Numbered from the stretch's first letter, positions 33,688 to 42,784 are shown. The stretch: DNA of 64,000 nucleotides from Flavobacterium kayseriense (GCF_014305095.1 NZ_JACRUI010000001.1:915695-979694); one strand, 5' to 3'. Program-made: numbers and translations. Notes: a model not told the origin generated them from the letters alone.

Positions 33688-36600
33688 ATGAAGTACAATC
33701 CGAACGAAATTGAGGCCAAATGGCAAAAGTATTGGGCTGAAAATAAAACATTTGCAGCACACAATTATTCTGAAACCCAAGGCGAAGCCGAATCGAGCGT
33801 AGCTAAGCCAAAACACTATGTTCTTGACATGTTTCCATATCCATCAGGAGCTGGTTTGCACGTAGGTCATCCACTAGGTTATATTGCGTCTGATGTGTAT
33901 TCCAGATATAAAAGACATCAAGGGTACAATGTTTTGCACCCTATGGGATACGATAGTTTCGGTTTGCCAGCAGAACAGTACGCTATCCAAACAGGGCAAC
34001 GTCCTGAGGATACTACTAGTGTAAACATCGATGGTGGTTTTGATAAAGAAGGCAATCAAATTGCAGGTTATAGAAAGCAACTAGACCAAATAGGTTTTTC
34101 ATTTGATTGGGATAGAGAGGTGCGTACTTCTAATCCAGAGTATTATAAACACACACAATGGATTTTTATTCAACTCTTCAACTCTTGGTACAATAAAGAA
34201 TCTGATAAAGCAGAGGATATTACAACGTTGATTGCTGTTTTCGAAAAGGAAGGAAATGCAAATATAAAAGCAGTTTGTGATGATAACATAGCTGTTTTTT
34301 CTGCAGCCGAGTGGAATGCTTACGCAAAAGATACTAAGGAGAAAATTCTATTACAATACCGCTTAACGTACTTAGCAGAAAGCGAAGTGAACTGGTGTCC
34401 AGGTTTAGGAACAGTTTTAGCTAACGACGAAATCGTAAATGGAGTTTCGGAACGTGGCGGATTTACAGTAGTGCGTAAAAAAATGACACAATGGAGCATG
34501 CGTATTTCGGCTTATGCGGAGCGTTTGTTGCAAGGATTAAATGATATCGATTGGAGCGAAAGCATCAAAGAAAGTCAGCGCAATTGGATAGGAAAGAGTG
34601 TTGGCGCAATGGTTTCTTTCCCCATATCAATCTTACCCGCATTAGAAGAGAACTTGGATTCTGAAGAACTTTCTGATGCACAGAAAATATTGTGGTTAAG
34701 TTTAAAATCAAAAGCTCTTGATGTTAAGTTTACCCAACAACACCTAATTTCAGATTATAGTGTTGATTTTGTTTGTCTTTCAAAAAAATTGGTGATTGAA
34801 GTCGATGTTGATACTCATGATGCTATGCAGAAGGAGAATAATTTGAGAACAGATGCATTAGTTGAAAAAGGATTTAAAGTCATTCGTTTTAAAAACGAAG
34901 AAATATTAGGAAACTTAGCGGGAGTTTTAGATACCATAACTGAAGAATTAAATAGTATCACTGTTCCCTATTCAGAGGCTAAGAGAATCGATGTTTTTAC
35001 CACTCGCCCTGATACTATTTTTGGTGTGACGTTTATGACATTGGCTCCAGAGCACGAGTTGGTGGCTCAAATTACTACACCGGCACAAAAAGAAGCGGTA
35101 CAAGCTTACATTGAAAAAACGTCCAAACGATCTGAAAGAGAACGTATGGCCGATGTTAAAACAATATCAGGAGTTTTCACTGGTGCCTATGCCGAGCATC
35201 CTTTTACGAAAGAACCTATTCCGGTTTGGATAGGTGATTATGTGTTGGCTGGTTACGGAACAGGAGCGGTAATGGCAGTACCTTGTGGTGACGAGCGTGA
35301 TTATGCTTTTACTAATTTCTTTAAAGATCAAAAGGGAATGCCTGCGATCAAGAATATTTTTGATAAAGATATTAGCGAAGCTGCTTTTGGTTCTAAAGAA
35401 GGATTTAAATTAGTAGATTCTGATTTCTTGAACGGACTAGGTTACAAAGAAGGAACTTACAAAGCAATTGAAGCTTTAGAGAAAATAAAACAAGGAAAAG
35501 GAAAAACAAATTACCGTTTGCGTGATGCTGTTTTTTCTCGTCAAAGATATTGGGGAGAGCCGTTCCCGGTTTATTATGTGAATGGATTGCCACAAATGAT
35601 TGATGCACAGCACTTACCAATCATTTTACCAGAAGTTGAAAAGTATTTACCTACCGAAGATGGTTTGCCTCCGTTAGGAAACGCAACAGTATGGGCTTGG
35701 GATAGTGTAAACAATACAGTAGTAAATACATATTTAGTCGATAACCAGACTATATTTCCATTAGAGCTGAATACTATGCCCGGTTGGGCTGGAAGTTCGT
35801 TTTACTGGATGCGTTATATGGATCCAAAAAACGAAAAGGAGTTTGCAAGCCAAGAAGCATTGGCATATTGGGAAAGTGTGGATTTGTATATTGGCGGAAA
35901 CGAGCACGCAACGGGTCATTTATTGTACTCCCGTTTTTGGAACAAATTTTTAAAAGACAAAGGCTTTTCGCCAACTGAAGAACCATTCAAAAAACTCATC
36001 AATCAGGGAATGATTTTGGGAACAAGTGCTTTTGTTTATAGGTTTTCTTGGATGGTCATGTCTGCACACTCAGAAGGATTTGATATGATCAAGCAAATGG
36101 GATCGTTTTTTATTTCTAAACATAAATATGATAAAATATTAAAGGGTGATTTAGATGAATTAGCTCAAGCGAAAGATATTTATTTGAAAAAATTGAGTAG
36201 TTTGTTTCCTGAGAAAATGCCAATTGAAACTGTTGGAGAAATTTTAATAAACTCTATTCATGCTGATGTTTCTATGGTGAATTCATCAGATGAATTAGAT
36301 GTAGAAAGATTCAAATCATGGAGAGAAGAGTATAAAGATGCCGAATTTATTTTAGACGAAAACGGAAAATATATAGTAGGTCGCGAAGTAGAGAAAATGT
36401 CTAAATCGAAATACAATGTAGTAACTCCAGATAATATTTGTGCTGAATATGGTGCCGATACTTTGCGTTTGTACGAAATGTTTTTAGGACCTTTAGAACA
36501 AGCAAAACCTTGGAATACCGCAGGGATTTCGGGTGTGTTTGGTTTCTTGAAAAAACTATGGCGTTTGTATTATGAAGAAGAAACTTTAGTGGTTACTGAT

Positions 36601-37074
36601 GAGGCGCCAAACAAAGACAACTTAAAAACCTTGCACAAAACCATTAAGAAAGTCGCTGATGATATTGAGAATTTCTCTTTCAATACCTCAGTTTCGCAAT
36701 TCATGATTTGCGTTAATGAACTATCTACTCAAAAATGCCACTCGCGTGCGATTCTAGAACCGTTAGCGATAGTGATCTCGCCTTATGCACCGCATATTGC
36801 CGAGGAATTATGGTCGGTTTTAGGTCATGAAGGTTCGATTGCATTAGTTCCTTTTCCAGTTTTTGAGGCTAAATATTTAGTGGAAAGCGAGAAAGAATAT
36901 CCGGTTTCCTTCAATGGAAAAATGCGTTTTACGATCACTTTGCCTTTGGATTTAACCAAAGAACAAATTGAAGAAATCGTCATGAAAGATGAGAGAACCA
37001 TAAAACAATTAGAAGGCAAAACTCCTAATAAAGTAATTATCGTTCCTGGAAAAATAATAAATTTAGTAGGCTAG
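33688..37074 (+). CDS. leuS: Leucyl-tRNA synthetase with inserted DUF559 domain
   Basis: Charges tRNA-Leu. The class I core is complete: HVGH (58-61, the HIGH motif), the editing domain with TTRPDTIFG (438-446) and YGTGAVMAVPCGDERD, and KMSKS (903-907). The protein has 1128 residues, well above the roughly 920-970 expected for Bacteroidota. Two segments explain most of the excess. Residues about 315-430 (34630-34977) form a DUF559/Vsr-like restriction-endonuclease-fold domain, with the VDF, VIEVD and H elements (D360, E371, D373, H377). It is placed between the first editing-domain strand (GAMVSF) and DVFTTRPD. Residues about 786-856 are a further non-conserved segment between FVYR and IHADVSMVNS. 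The frame is uninterrupted, so one long polypeptide is predicted. Confidence 0.93.
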   Translation: MKYNPNEIEAKWQKYWAENKTFAAHNYSETQGEAESSVAKPKHYVLDMFPYPSGAGLHVGHPLGYIASDVYSRYKRHQGYNVLHPMGYDSFGLPAEQYAIQTGQRPEDTTSVNIDGGFDKEGNQIAGYRKQLDQIGFSFDWDREVRTSNPEYYKHTQWIFIQLFNSWYNKESDKAEDITTLIAVFEKEGNANIKAVCDDNIAVFSAAEWNAYAKDTKEKILLQYRLTYLAESEVNWCPGLGTVLANDEIVNGVSERGGFTVVRKKMTQWSMRISAYAERLLQGLNDIDWSESIKESQRNWIGKSVGAMVSFPISILPALEENLDSEELSDAQKILWLSLKSKALDVKFTQQHLISDYSVDFVCLSKKLVIEVDVDTHDAMQKENNLRTDALVEKGFKVIRFKNEEILGNLAGVLDTITEELNSITVPYSEAKRIDVFTTRPDTIFGVTFMTLAPEHELVAQITTPAQKEAVQAYIEKTSKRSERERMADVKTISGVFTGAYAEHPFTKEPIPVWIGDYVLAGYGTGAVMAVPCGDERDYAFTNFFKDQKGMPAIKNIFDKDISEAAFGSKEGFKLVDSDFLNGLGYKEGTYKAIEALEKIKQGKGKTNYRLRDAVFSRQRYWGEPFPVYYVNGLPQMIDAQHLPIILPEVEKYLPTEDGLPPLGNATVWAWDSVNNTVVNTYLVDNQTIFPLELNTMPGWAGSSFYWMRYMDPKNEKEFASQEALAYWESVDLYIGGNEHATGHLLYSRFWNKFLKDKGFSPTEEPFKKLINQGMILGTSAFVYRFSWMVMSAHSEGFDMIKQMGSFFISKHKYDKILKGDLDELAQAKDIYLKKLSSLFPEKMPIETVGEILINSIHADVSMVNSSDELDVERFKSWREEYKDAEFILDENGKYIVGREVEKMSKSKYNVVTPDNICAEYGADTLRLYEMFLGPLEQAKPWNTAGISGVFGFLKKLWRLYYEEETLVVTDEAPNKDNLKTLHKTIKKVADDIENFSFNTSVSQFMICVNELSTQKCHSRAILEPLAIVISPYAPHIAEELWSVLGHEGSIALVPFPVFEAKYLVESEKEYPVSFNGKMRFTITLPLDLTKEQIEEIVMKDERTIKQLEGKTPNKVIIVPGKIINLVG

Positions 37075-37127
37075 TACATCTAATCAAAAGTTAGTTGCCA
37101 GTGCTAGTAACGAGTGATTATTTTAAG

Positions 37128-37168
37128 AATCCAAATTTCGACAAAAGTTGAGATTTGGATTTTTTATT
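37128..37168 (+). terminator. leuS terminator
   Basis: 9-bp stem AATCCAAAT/ATTTGGATT (37128-37136 with 37153-37161), followed by a T-run. Confidence 0.85.
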
Positions 37169-37264
37169 TGGATATAATTAACGAATGCCAAACTGACACT
37201 CACTAAAATTGGTTCAGAATTTGCTACATTGTACTTAATAAACAAAACTAAAAAAGACAAAAAT

Positions 37265-37957
37265 ATGGGAATGGGTTATTTAATTCTTGCAGGAGCGATC
37301 ATGCTCTTTAGCTGGTTAGTTAGTTCAAGACTAAAAAACAAGTTTGAACATTATTCGAAATTGCATTTACAAAACGGAATGTCGGGTGCTGAAATTGCTG
37401 AGAAAATGTTAGTTGATAATGGCATTAGGGATGTACGCGTTATTTCGACTCCAGGTCAATTGACAGATCATTACAATCCAGTGAATAAAACTGTTAATTT
37501 AAGTGAGTCAGTTTACAATCAGCGCAATGCGGCAGCCGCTGCAGTGGCTGCACACGAATGCGGCCATGCGGTACAACATGCCGTAGGATATCAATGGTTA
37601 ACAATGCGATCTAAACTAGTTCCTTTTGTTAATGTTGCTTCCAGTTATATGCAGTGGGTATTATTAGGAGGGATTTTGCTGATCAATACTTTCCCGGCTT
37701 TACTGTTGGGCGGAATTGTACTTTTTGCCGCAACTACAATATTTTCCATAGTTACTTTACCTGTAGAGTATGATGCTAGTAATCGTGCTTTGGCTTGGTT
37801 GGAAAACAAGCGTATGTTAACTCAGCAAGAGCAAGCAGGAGCGAAAGATGCCTTGAAATGGGCTGCTAGAACCTACGTGGTTGCAGCATTAGGATCTATT
37901 GCTACCTTACTGTATTATATTTCTATTTATATGGGAGGAAGTAGCCGTAGAGATTAA
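37265..37957 (+). CDS. YugP-type zinc metallopeptidase (DUF/neutral Zn metallopeptidase)
   Basis: A 230-residue membrane protein of the bacterial neutral zinc metallopeptidase 2 (YugP) family. An N-terminal helix (about 3-22) is followed by a soluble part with the zinc motif HECGH (about 100-104) in AAHECGHAVQHAVGY, and two or three hydrophobic segments follow. Residues upstream of 37265 come from a TTG-initiated frame with no support, so the ATG (MGMGYLIL) is chosen. Substrate unknown. Monocistronic, with terminators on both sides. Confidence 0.85.
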   Translation: MGMGYLILAGAIMLFSWLVSSRLKNKFEHYSKLHLQNGMSGAEIAEKMLVDNGIRDVRVISTPGQLTDHYNPVNKTVNLSESVYNQRNAAAAAVAAHECGHAVQHAVGYQWLTMRSKLVPFVNVASSYMQWVLLGGILLINTFPALLLGGIVLFAATTIFSIVTLPVEYDASNRALAWLENKRMLTQQEQAGAKDALKWAARTYVVAALGSIATLLYYISIYMGGSSRRD

Positions 37958-37989
37958 GCACCTTTACTAAGACATGAATTTTCAAGATT

Positions 37990-38023
37990 AACCGCCTCCC
38001 TTTCATAATGAGGCGGTTTTTTT
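37990..38023 (+). terminator. Bidirectional terminator between metallopeptidase and lrp-like genes
   Basis: 9-bp GC-rich stem AACCGCCTC/GAGGCGGTT (37990-37998 with 38010-38018), 11-nt loop, T-run; its end abuts the stop codon of the convergent Lrp gene. Confidence 0.92.
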
Positions 38024-38492
38024 ATAGCTGGATTTGGCGATCTATTTGTTGGTCTAATGAAATAAAGGTTTCAGTTCTTGATACGCCCTCAATTGCTTGG
38101 ATTTTAGTATTTAAAAGTTGCATCAAATGTTCGTTATCGCGGCAAATTATTTTTATTAATATCGACCAGTTTCCTGTAGTGTAATGGCATTCCAATACTT
38201 CGGGAATTTTTTTAAGTTCTTTGACAGCTTCGGGGTTTCGTAACGCTTTGTCCAGATATACACCTACAAAAGCCATGGTGTTGTAACCTAATATTTTGTT
38301 ATTAACAATGAATTTAGAGCCAGAGATAACTCCTGATTGTTCTAGTTTACGTAAGCGTTGGTGTATCGCTGCTCCGGAAATTCCTATTTTGTTAGCGATT
38401 TGCAAAATGGGCTTTCTGGCATCTTCCATGAGGTAGCGCAAAATTTCTTTATCGATACCGTCTATTTCGACTACTAATGAATTGATTTTCAT
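38022..38492 (-). CDS. Lrp/AsnC family transcriptional regulator
   Basis: A 156-residue feast/famine regulator: N-terminal winged HTH (about 10-60, LRYLMEDARKPILQIANKIGISGAAIHQRLRKLEQSGVI) and C-terminal RAM ligand-binding domain (about 70-145). Such proteins bind amino acids and act on amino-acid metabolism genes. Targets are not visible here. An exact TAAATTTG element lies upstream. Confidence 0.9.
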   Translation of the reverse strand: MKINSLVVEIDGIDKEILRYLMEDARKPILQIANKIGISGAAIHQRLRKLEQSGVISGSKFIVNNKILGYNTMAFVGVYLDKALRNPEAVKELKKIPEVLECHYTTGNWSILIKIICRDNEHLMQLLNTKIQAIEGVSRTETFISLDQQIDRQIQL

Positions 38493-38540
38493 AACTTCTT
38501 ATTTGAAACTTTAAACAGGTAACTAGTTAAATTATGAAAT

Positions 38541-38548
38541 CAAATTTA
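38541..38548 (-). promoter_or_regulatory. -7 promoter element (TAAATTTG) for the Lrp gene
   Basis: Exact TAnnTTTG match on the minus strand, 49 bp upstream of the start codon. Confidence 0.55.
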
Positions 38549-38623
38549 GGTAAAATCAATTAGATTAAAACAATGATGACGTTTTATCTTCTTTTGACGA
38601 ATGTGTTTTTCAATTTAAATCAA

Positions 38624-38652
38624 AAAAAATCACCTCAGGGAGATGATTTTTT
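38624..38652 (-). terminator. Terminator after the HemD-like gene
   Basis: 9-bp stem AAAAAATCA/TGATTTTTT (38624-38632 with 38644-38652), 11-nt loop that can extend the stem, T-run on the minus strand. Confidence 0.75.
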
Positions 38653-38675
38653 AATAGTATTGTAATTAGGTTAGA

Positions 38676-39431
38676 TTATTCTTTCTTCCCTTTATTAGCT
38701 TCAGCTATATATTTTTCTAGTGCCATAGTCATCGATGGTGTATTAGGAGTAGGGGCTAGGATGTCTACTCTCAAACCGTGATCTAAAGCTTCTTTTTGTG
38801 TTGTGCTTCCAAATACAGCAATTCTAGTATTGTTTTGCTCAAAGTCAGGAAAGTTCTTATACAAAGATTTTATTCCAGTAGGGCTAAAGAAAGCTAGGAT
38901 ATCATAATAAACATCGGCTAAGTCAGTCAAGTCACTCATTACTGTTTTGTAAAAAACAGCTTGCGTCCAGTCAACTTTTAGATTGTTTAATGTAATAGGG
39001 GCATCTGCATTTAATTGGTCAGAAGCCGGTAAAAGAAATTTTTCGTCTTTGTATTTTTTTATCAGTGGAGATAAATCTGCAAAATCTTTCGGTCCTACAT
39101 AGATTTTACGTTTTCTGTAAACTACATATTTTTGTAAATAAAATGCAACTGCCTCTGATTGACAAAAGTATTTTAATCCTTCAGGAACCTTAAATCGCAT
39201 TTCCTCAGCAACTCTAAAAAAGTGATCTACTGCGTTTCTGCTTGTTAAAATAATGGCGGTGTAATTATTTAGGTCTATCTTTTGAAGACGGATCTCTTTA
39301 GCATTAACTCCTTCTATATGAATAAAAGGCCTGAAATCAATTTTCACTTTATGCTTTTGTTGTAACTCAAAGTAAGGAGAATTCTCTACTTTAGGCTCAG
39401 GCTGTGACACCAAAATTGTTTTCACTTTCAT
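38676..39431 (-). CDS. hemD: Uroporphyrinogen-III synthase-like protein (HemD)
   Basis: A 251-residue HemD-family protein, which would cyclise hydroxymethylbilane to uroporphyrinogen III. The bilobed fold shows as LTSRNAVDHFFRVAE in the first half and FFSPTGIKSLYKNFPD in the second, followed by AVFGSTTQKEALDHGLRVDILAPTP, the common C-terminal signature. In Bacteroidota this type often sits outside heme clusters, as here, beside DUF4271, so a role other than heme synthesis is possible. Confidence 0.78.
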   Translation of the reverse strand: MKVKTILVSQPEPKVENSPYFELQQKHKVKIDFRPFIHIEGVNAKEIRLQKIDLNNYTAIILTSRNAVDHFFRVAEEMRFKVPEGLKYFCQSEAVAFYLQKYVVYRKRKIYVGPKDFADLSPLIKKYKDEKFLLPASDQLNADAPITLNNLKVDWTQAVFYKTVMSDLTDLADVYYDILAFFSPTGIKSLYKNFPDFEQNNTRIAVFGSTTQKEALDHGLRVDILAPTPNTPSMTMALEKYIAEANKGKKE

Positions 39432-39444
39432 ATTTTAATTTTTT

Positions 39445-40116
39445 CTAAGTGCCTCTATTTGTAAACAAATAATACATAAAAAAATAGGGGGCTATTTCGA
39501 GAGTGCAAAGATATAAAATAAAATAAAACAACTTACTCAATATTAAATTTTGATAATTTTTAATTGAAACTAGGTAAGTTAATGTACTTATAAACAATAT
39601 GATAGATATAAATACTATAGGAATATTTTTAGAAATACTATCATAATAGAACAGAATAACGTTCACTGGAAGGATAAACAAACTGATATAGGTCCTGTAG
39701 ATGACCTTTTGTAAGTTAAATTGTTCCACAAATTCTTCAATATTGAACGCTGTGCCAATTATTTTTTCGATCAACAATTTAGATAACACAAAGAAGATCA
39801 AGAAAGTAAAAATTTGGATAAAAAGAACCCAATCTGTTTTTGCTGCGTAACCAAAACTACTTAGCGATAGTTGTATAAAAAAAGCGACTGAAATAATTTG
39901 TACAATAAACAAGGAGATGGTAAAGCTACTTAGAAGTTGGCTGCTGTCGCGATACACCTTAGAATATTTATCAGAAAATATTAGGTTCATAAAATCACCG
40001 AAACGATTTTCATATAGTGATTTTGTGATGGCTATAATAGCAAAAGAGAGGACGAATAAAACGGTTGCCCAATCTTTGTTTTCTGTTATTCGAGGATGAA
40101 GTATATGTTCAATCAT
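39445..40116 (-). CDS. DUF4271 membrane protein
   Basis: A 223-residue inner-membrane protein with about six transmembrane helices and no charged catalytic motif, matching DUF4271 of Bacteroidota. The ATG at 40116 is chosen. The open frame begins three codons earlier at a TTG, but the -7 element TAATTTTG lies at 40123-40130 on the minus strand, so transcription would start almost at the ATG. It ends 13 bp before the HemD-like gene, an arrangement found across Flavobacteriia. Function unknown. Confidence 0.85.
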   Translation of the reverse strand: MIEHILHPRITENKDWATVLFVLSFAIIAITKSLYENRFGDFMNLIFSDKYSKVYRDSSQLLSSFTISLFIVQIISVAFFIQLSLSSFGYAAKTDWVLFIQIFTFLIFFVLSKLLIEKIIGTAFNIEEFVEQFNLQKVIYRTYISLFILPVNVILFYYDSISKNIPIVFISIILFISTLTYLVSIKNYQNLILSKLFYFILYLCTLEIAPYFFMYYLFTNRGT

Positions 40117-40122
40117 AGGTGA

Positions 40123-40130
40123 CAAAATTA
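40123..40130 (-). promoter_or_regulatory. -7 promoter element (TAATTTTG) for DUF4271-hemD
   Basis: Exact TAnnTTTG match on the minus strand, only 6 bp from the ATG, implying a nearly leaderless mRNA. Divergent from the promoter at 40193. Confidence 0.6.
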
Positions 40131-40192
40131 GTAATTTTTTATATCAATCTTTTTATTATAATTTTATTATGAATCGAATGCTATAAATTGGT

Positions 40193-40200
40193 TACTTTTG
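40193..40200 (+). promoter_or_regulatory. -7 promoter element (TACTTTTG) for the glycosyltransferase-pyrC group
   Basis: Exact TAnnTTTG match 18 bp upstream of the start codon; the leader would be about 11 nt. Both divergent promoters lie within 80 bp. Confidence 0.6.
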
Positions 40201-40218
40201 CGGTGAAATTACTAGAAA

Positions 40219-40944
40219 ATGAGCGATTGTATTGTTATAATTCCTACCTATAACGAAATAGAAAATATAGAAAGCATTATTCGAACAGTGCTCTCTCAAC
40301 ATAAATCTTTTCACGTGCTTATTGTTGACGATAATTCACCTGATCATACCGCAGACAAGGTTAGACTACTGCAAACGGAATTTGAAGGCAAATTATTTTT
40401 AGAAAACAGAAAGAAAAAGGGAGGTTTAGGTACGGCTTACGTGCATGGCTTTAAGTGGGCATTAGATAAAAAATACGACTATATTTTTGAAATGGATGCT
40501 GATTTTTCGCACAACCCTACTGATCTAGAAAAATTGTACAATGCTTGCCATTTTGGAAATGCCGATTTAGCAATTGGTTCTCGTTATGTTACAGGTGTAA
40601 ATGTTGTTAATTGGCCATTAAATCGTGTGTTATTATCTTATTTTGCATCAGTATATGTGCGGATAATTACAGGGATGAAAATTCATGATGCAACAGCAGG
40701 ATTTGTCTGCTACAAAAGAAAAGTACTGGAGAATATTGGGATCAATAAAATTAAATTTGTTGGTTATGCTTTTCAAATTGAGATGAAGTATAGAACATTT
40801 TGTCACAAATTCAATATTGTAGAAGTGCCCATTATTTTTACTGATAGAACCAAAGGGGAGTCTAAAATGAGTAATTCAATCATTGTAGAAGCCGTTTTTG
40901 GAGTGATTTCCCTAAGATTAAAAAAATTAATTAATAGATTATAA
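40219..40944 (+). CDS. Polyprenol monophosphomannose synthase-like glycosyltransferase (GT2)
   Basis: A 241-residue GT2 family enzyme of the DPM1 type, transferring a sugar from a nucleotide donor to polyprenyl phosphate. It has IPTYNEIENI (8-17), the DDNSPDHTAD metal/nucleotide segment, the catalytic-type EMDADFSHNP (DxD), and the RTKGESKMS segment near the C-terminus. The C-terminal membrane domain of longer DPM1 homologues is absent. It begins a run with pyrC (10 bp gap) and DUF4296 (9 bp gap). Confidence 0.88.
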   Translation: MSDCIVIIPTYNEIENIESIIRTVLSQHKSFHVLIVDDNSPDHTADKVRLLQTEFEGKLFLENRKKKGGLGTAYVHGFKWALDKKYDYIFEMDADFSHNPTDLEKLYNACHFGNADLAIGSRYVTGVNVVNWPLNRVLLSYFASVYVRIITGMKIHDATAGFVCYKRKVLENIGINKIKFVGYAFQIEMKYRTFCHKFNIVEVPIIFTDRTKGESKMSNSIIVEAVFGVISLRLKKLINRL

Positions 40945-40954
40945 TACAAAAACA

Positions 40955-42295
40955 ATGAACAAGGTTTTAATTAAGAATGCCAAAATAGTAAATGAAGGAG
41001 CGATTTTTGAAGGCGATGTTTTAATTGAAAATGACATTATTGTTGAAATTTCAGAAAGTATTAGCGCGAAATCTTCTGATTGCCTTATTATTGATGCCGA
41101 GGGTAATTATTTGATGCCAGGTGCAATTGATGATCAAGTTCATTTTAGAGAGCCAGGTTTAACGCACAAAGGGGATATCGAGTCAGAATCAAGGGCTGCA
41201 GTTGCGGGAGGTATCACCTCTTTCATAGAGCAACCCAACACGGTTCCTAATGCTGTTACTCAAGAAATTCTTGAAGAAAAATATCAATTAGCGGCCGATA
41301 ACTCTTACGCGAATTACTCGTTTATGATGGGTGCGACTAACGATAATCTGGAAGAAGTTCTAAAAACTAATCCCAAAAATGTTGCAGGAATTAAAATATT
41401 TTTAGGTTCTTCAACCGGAAATATGTTAGTTGATAATCAAGCTACACTTGAGAAAATATTTTCTAGTACACCACTGTTAATTGCTGTTCATTGTGAAGAT
41501 GAGACAACTATAAAAAATAATTTAGAAAAATATAAAGAAGAGTTTGGTGAAGAGGTACCTATTACCGCACATCACTTAATTCGATCTGAAGAGGCTTGCT
41601 ATATTTCTTCATCAAATGCTATTGCGCTTGCTAAAAAGACAGGAGCTCGTTTACATATTTTTCATCTTTCGACTGCAAAGGAAATGGATTTGTTTACAAA
41701 CAAAATTCCTTTGGAGAAAAAACAAATTACCGCTGAGGTTTGTATTCATCACTTATGGTTTACGAATGACGATTACGCCACCAAAGGAAATTTGATTAAG
41801 TGGAATCCAGCTGTAAAAACAGCTAACGACAGAAACGCACTTTGGGAAGCATTGCTTGATGGTCGAATCGATGTTATCGCTACAGATCATGCCCCTCATA
41901 CTTTAGAAGAAAAGCAACAATCCTATTTAAATGCCCCTTCGGGCGGGCCATTAGTGCAACATGCTGTTGTAGCAATGTTTGAGGCATTTCACCAAGGAAA
42001 AATTAGTGTTGAGAAGATTGTAGAAAAAATGTGCCATAATCCTGCGAAGATTTTCAAAATAGAAAATCGTGGTTTTATTAAAGAGGGCTATTTTGCTGAT
42101 TTAGTTATAGTTAATGCTGGATTGCCATGGAGTGTAAAAAAAGAAAATATTTTTGCTAAATGTGGTTGGTCTCCTTTTGAAGGTTTTACTTTTAAATCAA
42201 GAATTACACATACTTTTGTAAATGGGAAATTGGTTTACAATGCTTTTAAAGTTAAAAATATCCGAGCAGGAAAAAGATTGTTGTTTGATCGATAA
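40955..42295 (+). CDS. pyrC: Dihydroorotase
   Basis: Zn-dependent amidohydrolase converting carbamoyl-aspartate to dihydroorotate in pyrimidine synthesis. The 446-residue protein has DDQVHFREPG (the HxR-type metal site, with DQVH in place of DVHVH), the carbamylated-lysine segment GIKIFLGSSTGNM, HCED, HIFHLST and the conserved DHAPHT. MPNT is replaced by QPNT in the second motif. Length matches the class I allantoinase-like form. Translation is probably coupled with the glycosyltransferase gene. Confidence 0.93.
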   Translation: MNKVLIKNAKIVNEGAIFEGDVLIENDIIVEISESISAKSSDCLIIDAEGNYLMPGAIDDQVHFREPGLTHKGDIESESRAAVAGGITSFIEQPNTVPNAVTQEILEEKYQLAADNSYANYSFMMGATNDNLEEVLKTNPKNVAGIKIFLGSSTGNMLVDNQATLEKIFSSTPLLIAVHCEDETTIKNNLEKYKEEFGEEVPITAHHLIRSEEACYISSSNAIALAKKTGARLHIFHLSTAKEMDLFTNKIPLEKKQITAEVCIHHLWFTNDDYATKGNLIKWNPAVKTANDRNALWEALLDGRIDVIATDHAPHTLEEKQQSYLNAPSGGPLVQHAVVAMFEAFHQGKISVEKIVEKMCHNPAKIFKIENRGFIKEGYFADLVIVNAGLPWSVKKENIFAKCGWSPFEGFTFKSRITHTFVNGKLVYNAFKVKNIRAGKRLLFDR

Positions 42296-42304
42296 AATAT
42301 ACTG

Positions 42305-42784
42305 ATGAAAAAAATACTATCGTTTTTAATGCTTTTGATTTTATTTGTTAGCTGTAAAGAGGAGGTTATTGCAAAGCCTGACCGACTTATAGAGAAAAAT
42401 AAGATGATTGATATTATGTATGATTTGGCCATTCTGGAAGGAATCAAGTATAGTAAGCCAGAATCGTTAGATAGCAACCAAATCAATTCAGCTAATTACA
42501 TTTACAAGAAGTATCAAGTAGATAGTTTGCAATTAGCACAGAGCAACGTGTATTATGCCTCAGATTATGTTGAGTATAAAAACATGTATGACGAGCTTAT
42601 TAAACGTATCGAACGTAAGAAAACAGTGTTAGATTCAGTCGTTAAAATTAATAAAAACAGTAAAAGCAGGAAAGATTCTTTGCAAGCCATAAAGGGTAAA
42701 GCGAAACTGAAAAAAGATTCTATTTTAAATAAAAAAGCAGTTATGAGTAAAGAGGAAGTAATAAAAAGAGCAACCTTACAATAA
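42305..42784 (+). CDS. DUF4296 lipoprotein
   Basis: A 159-residue lipoprotein with signal sequence and lipobox LFVSC, followed by the DUF4296 domain (MIDIMYDLAILEGIKY ... SNVYYASDYVEYKNMYDELIKRIERKK) and a lysine-rich tail. Function unknown. It follows pyrC by 9 bp, a pairing I associate with Flavobacteriia, so it is probably the end of the same transcript. Confidence 0.85.
   Translation: MKKILSFLMLLILFVSCKEEVIAKPDRLIEKNKMIDIMYDLAILEGIKYSKPESLDSNQINSANYIYKKYQVDSLQLAQSNVYYASDYVEYKNMYDELIKRIERKKTVLDSVVKINKNSKSRKDSLQAIKGKAKLKKDSILNKKAVMSKEEVIKRATLQ

Noticed and set aside
34630..34977. Intein in leuS
   Set aside because: The insert has no splice-junction residues (no Cys/Ser at the start, no His-Asn at the end) and matches a DUF559-type domain rather than a LAGLIDADG/Hint module.
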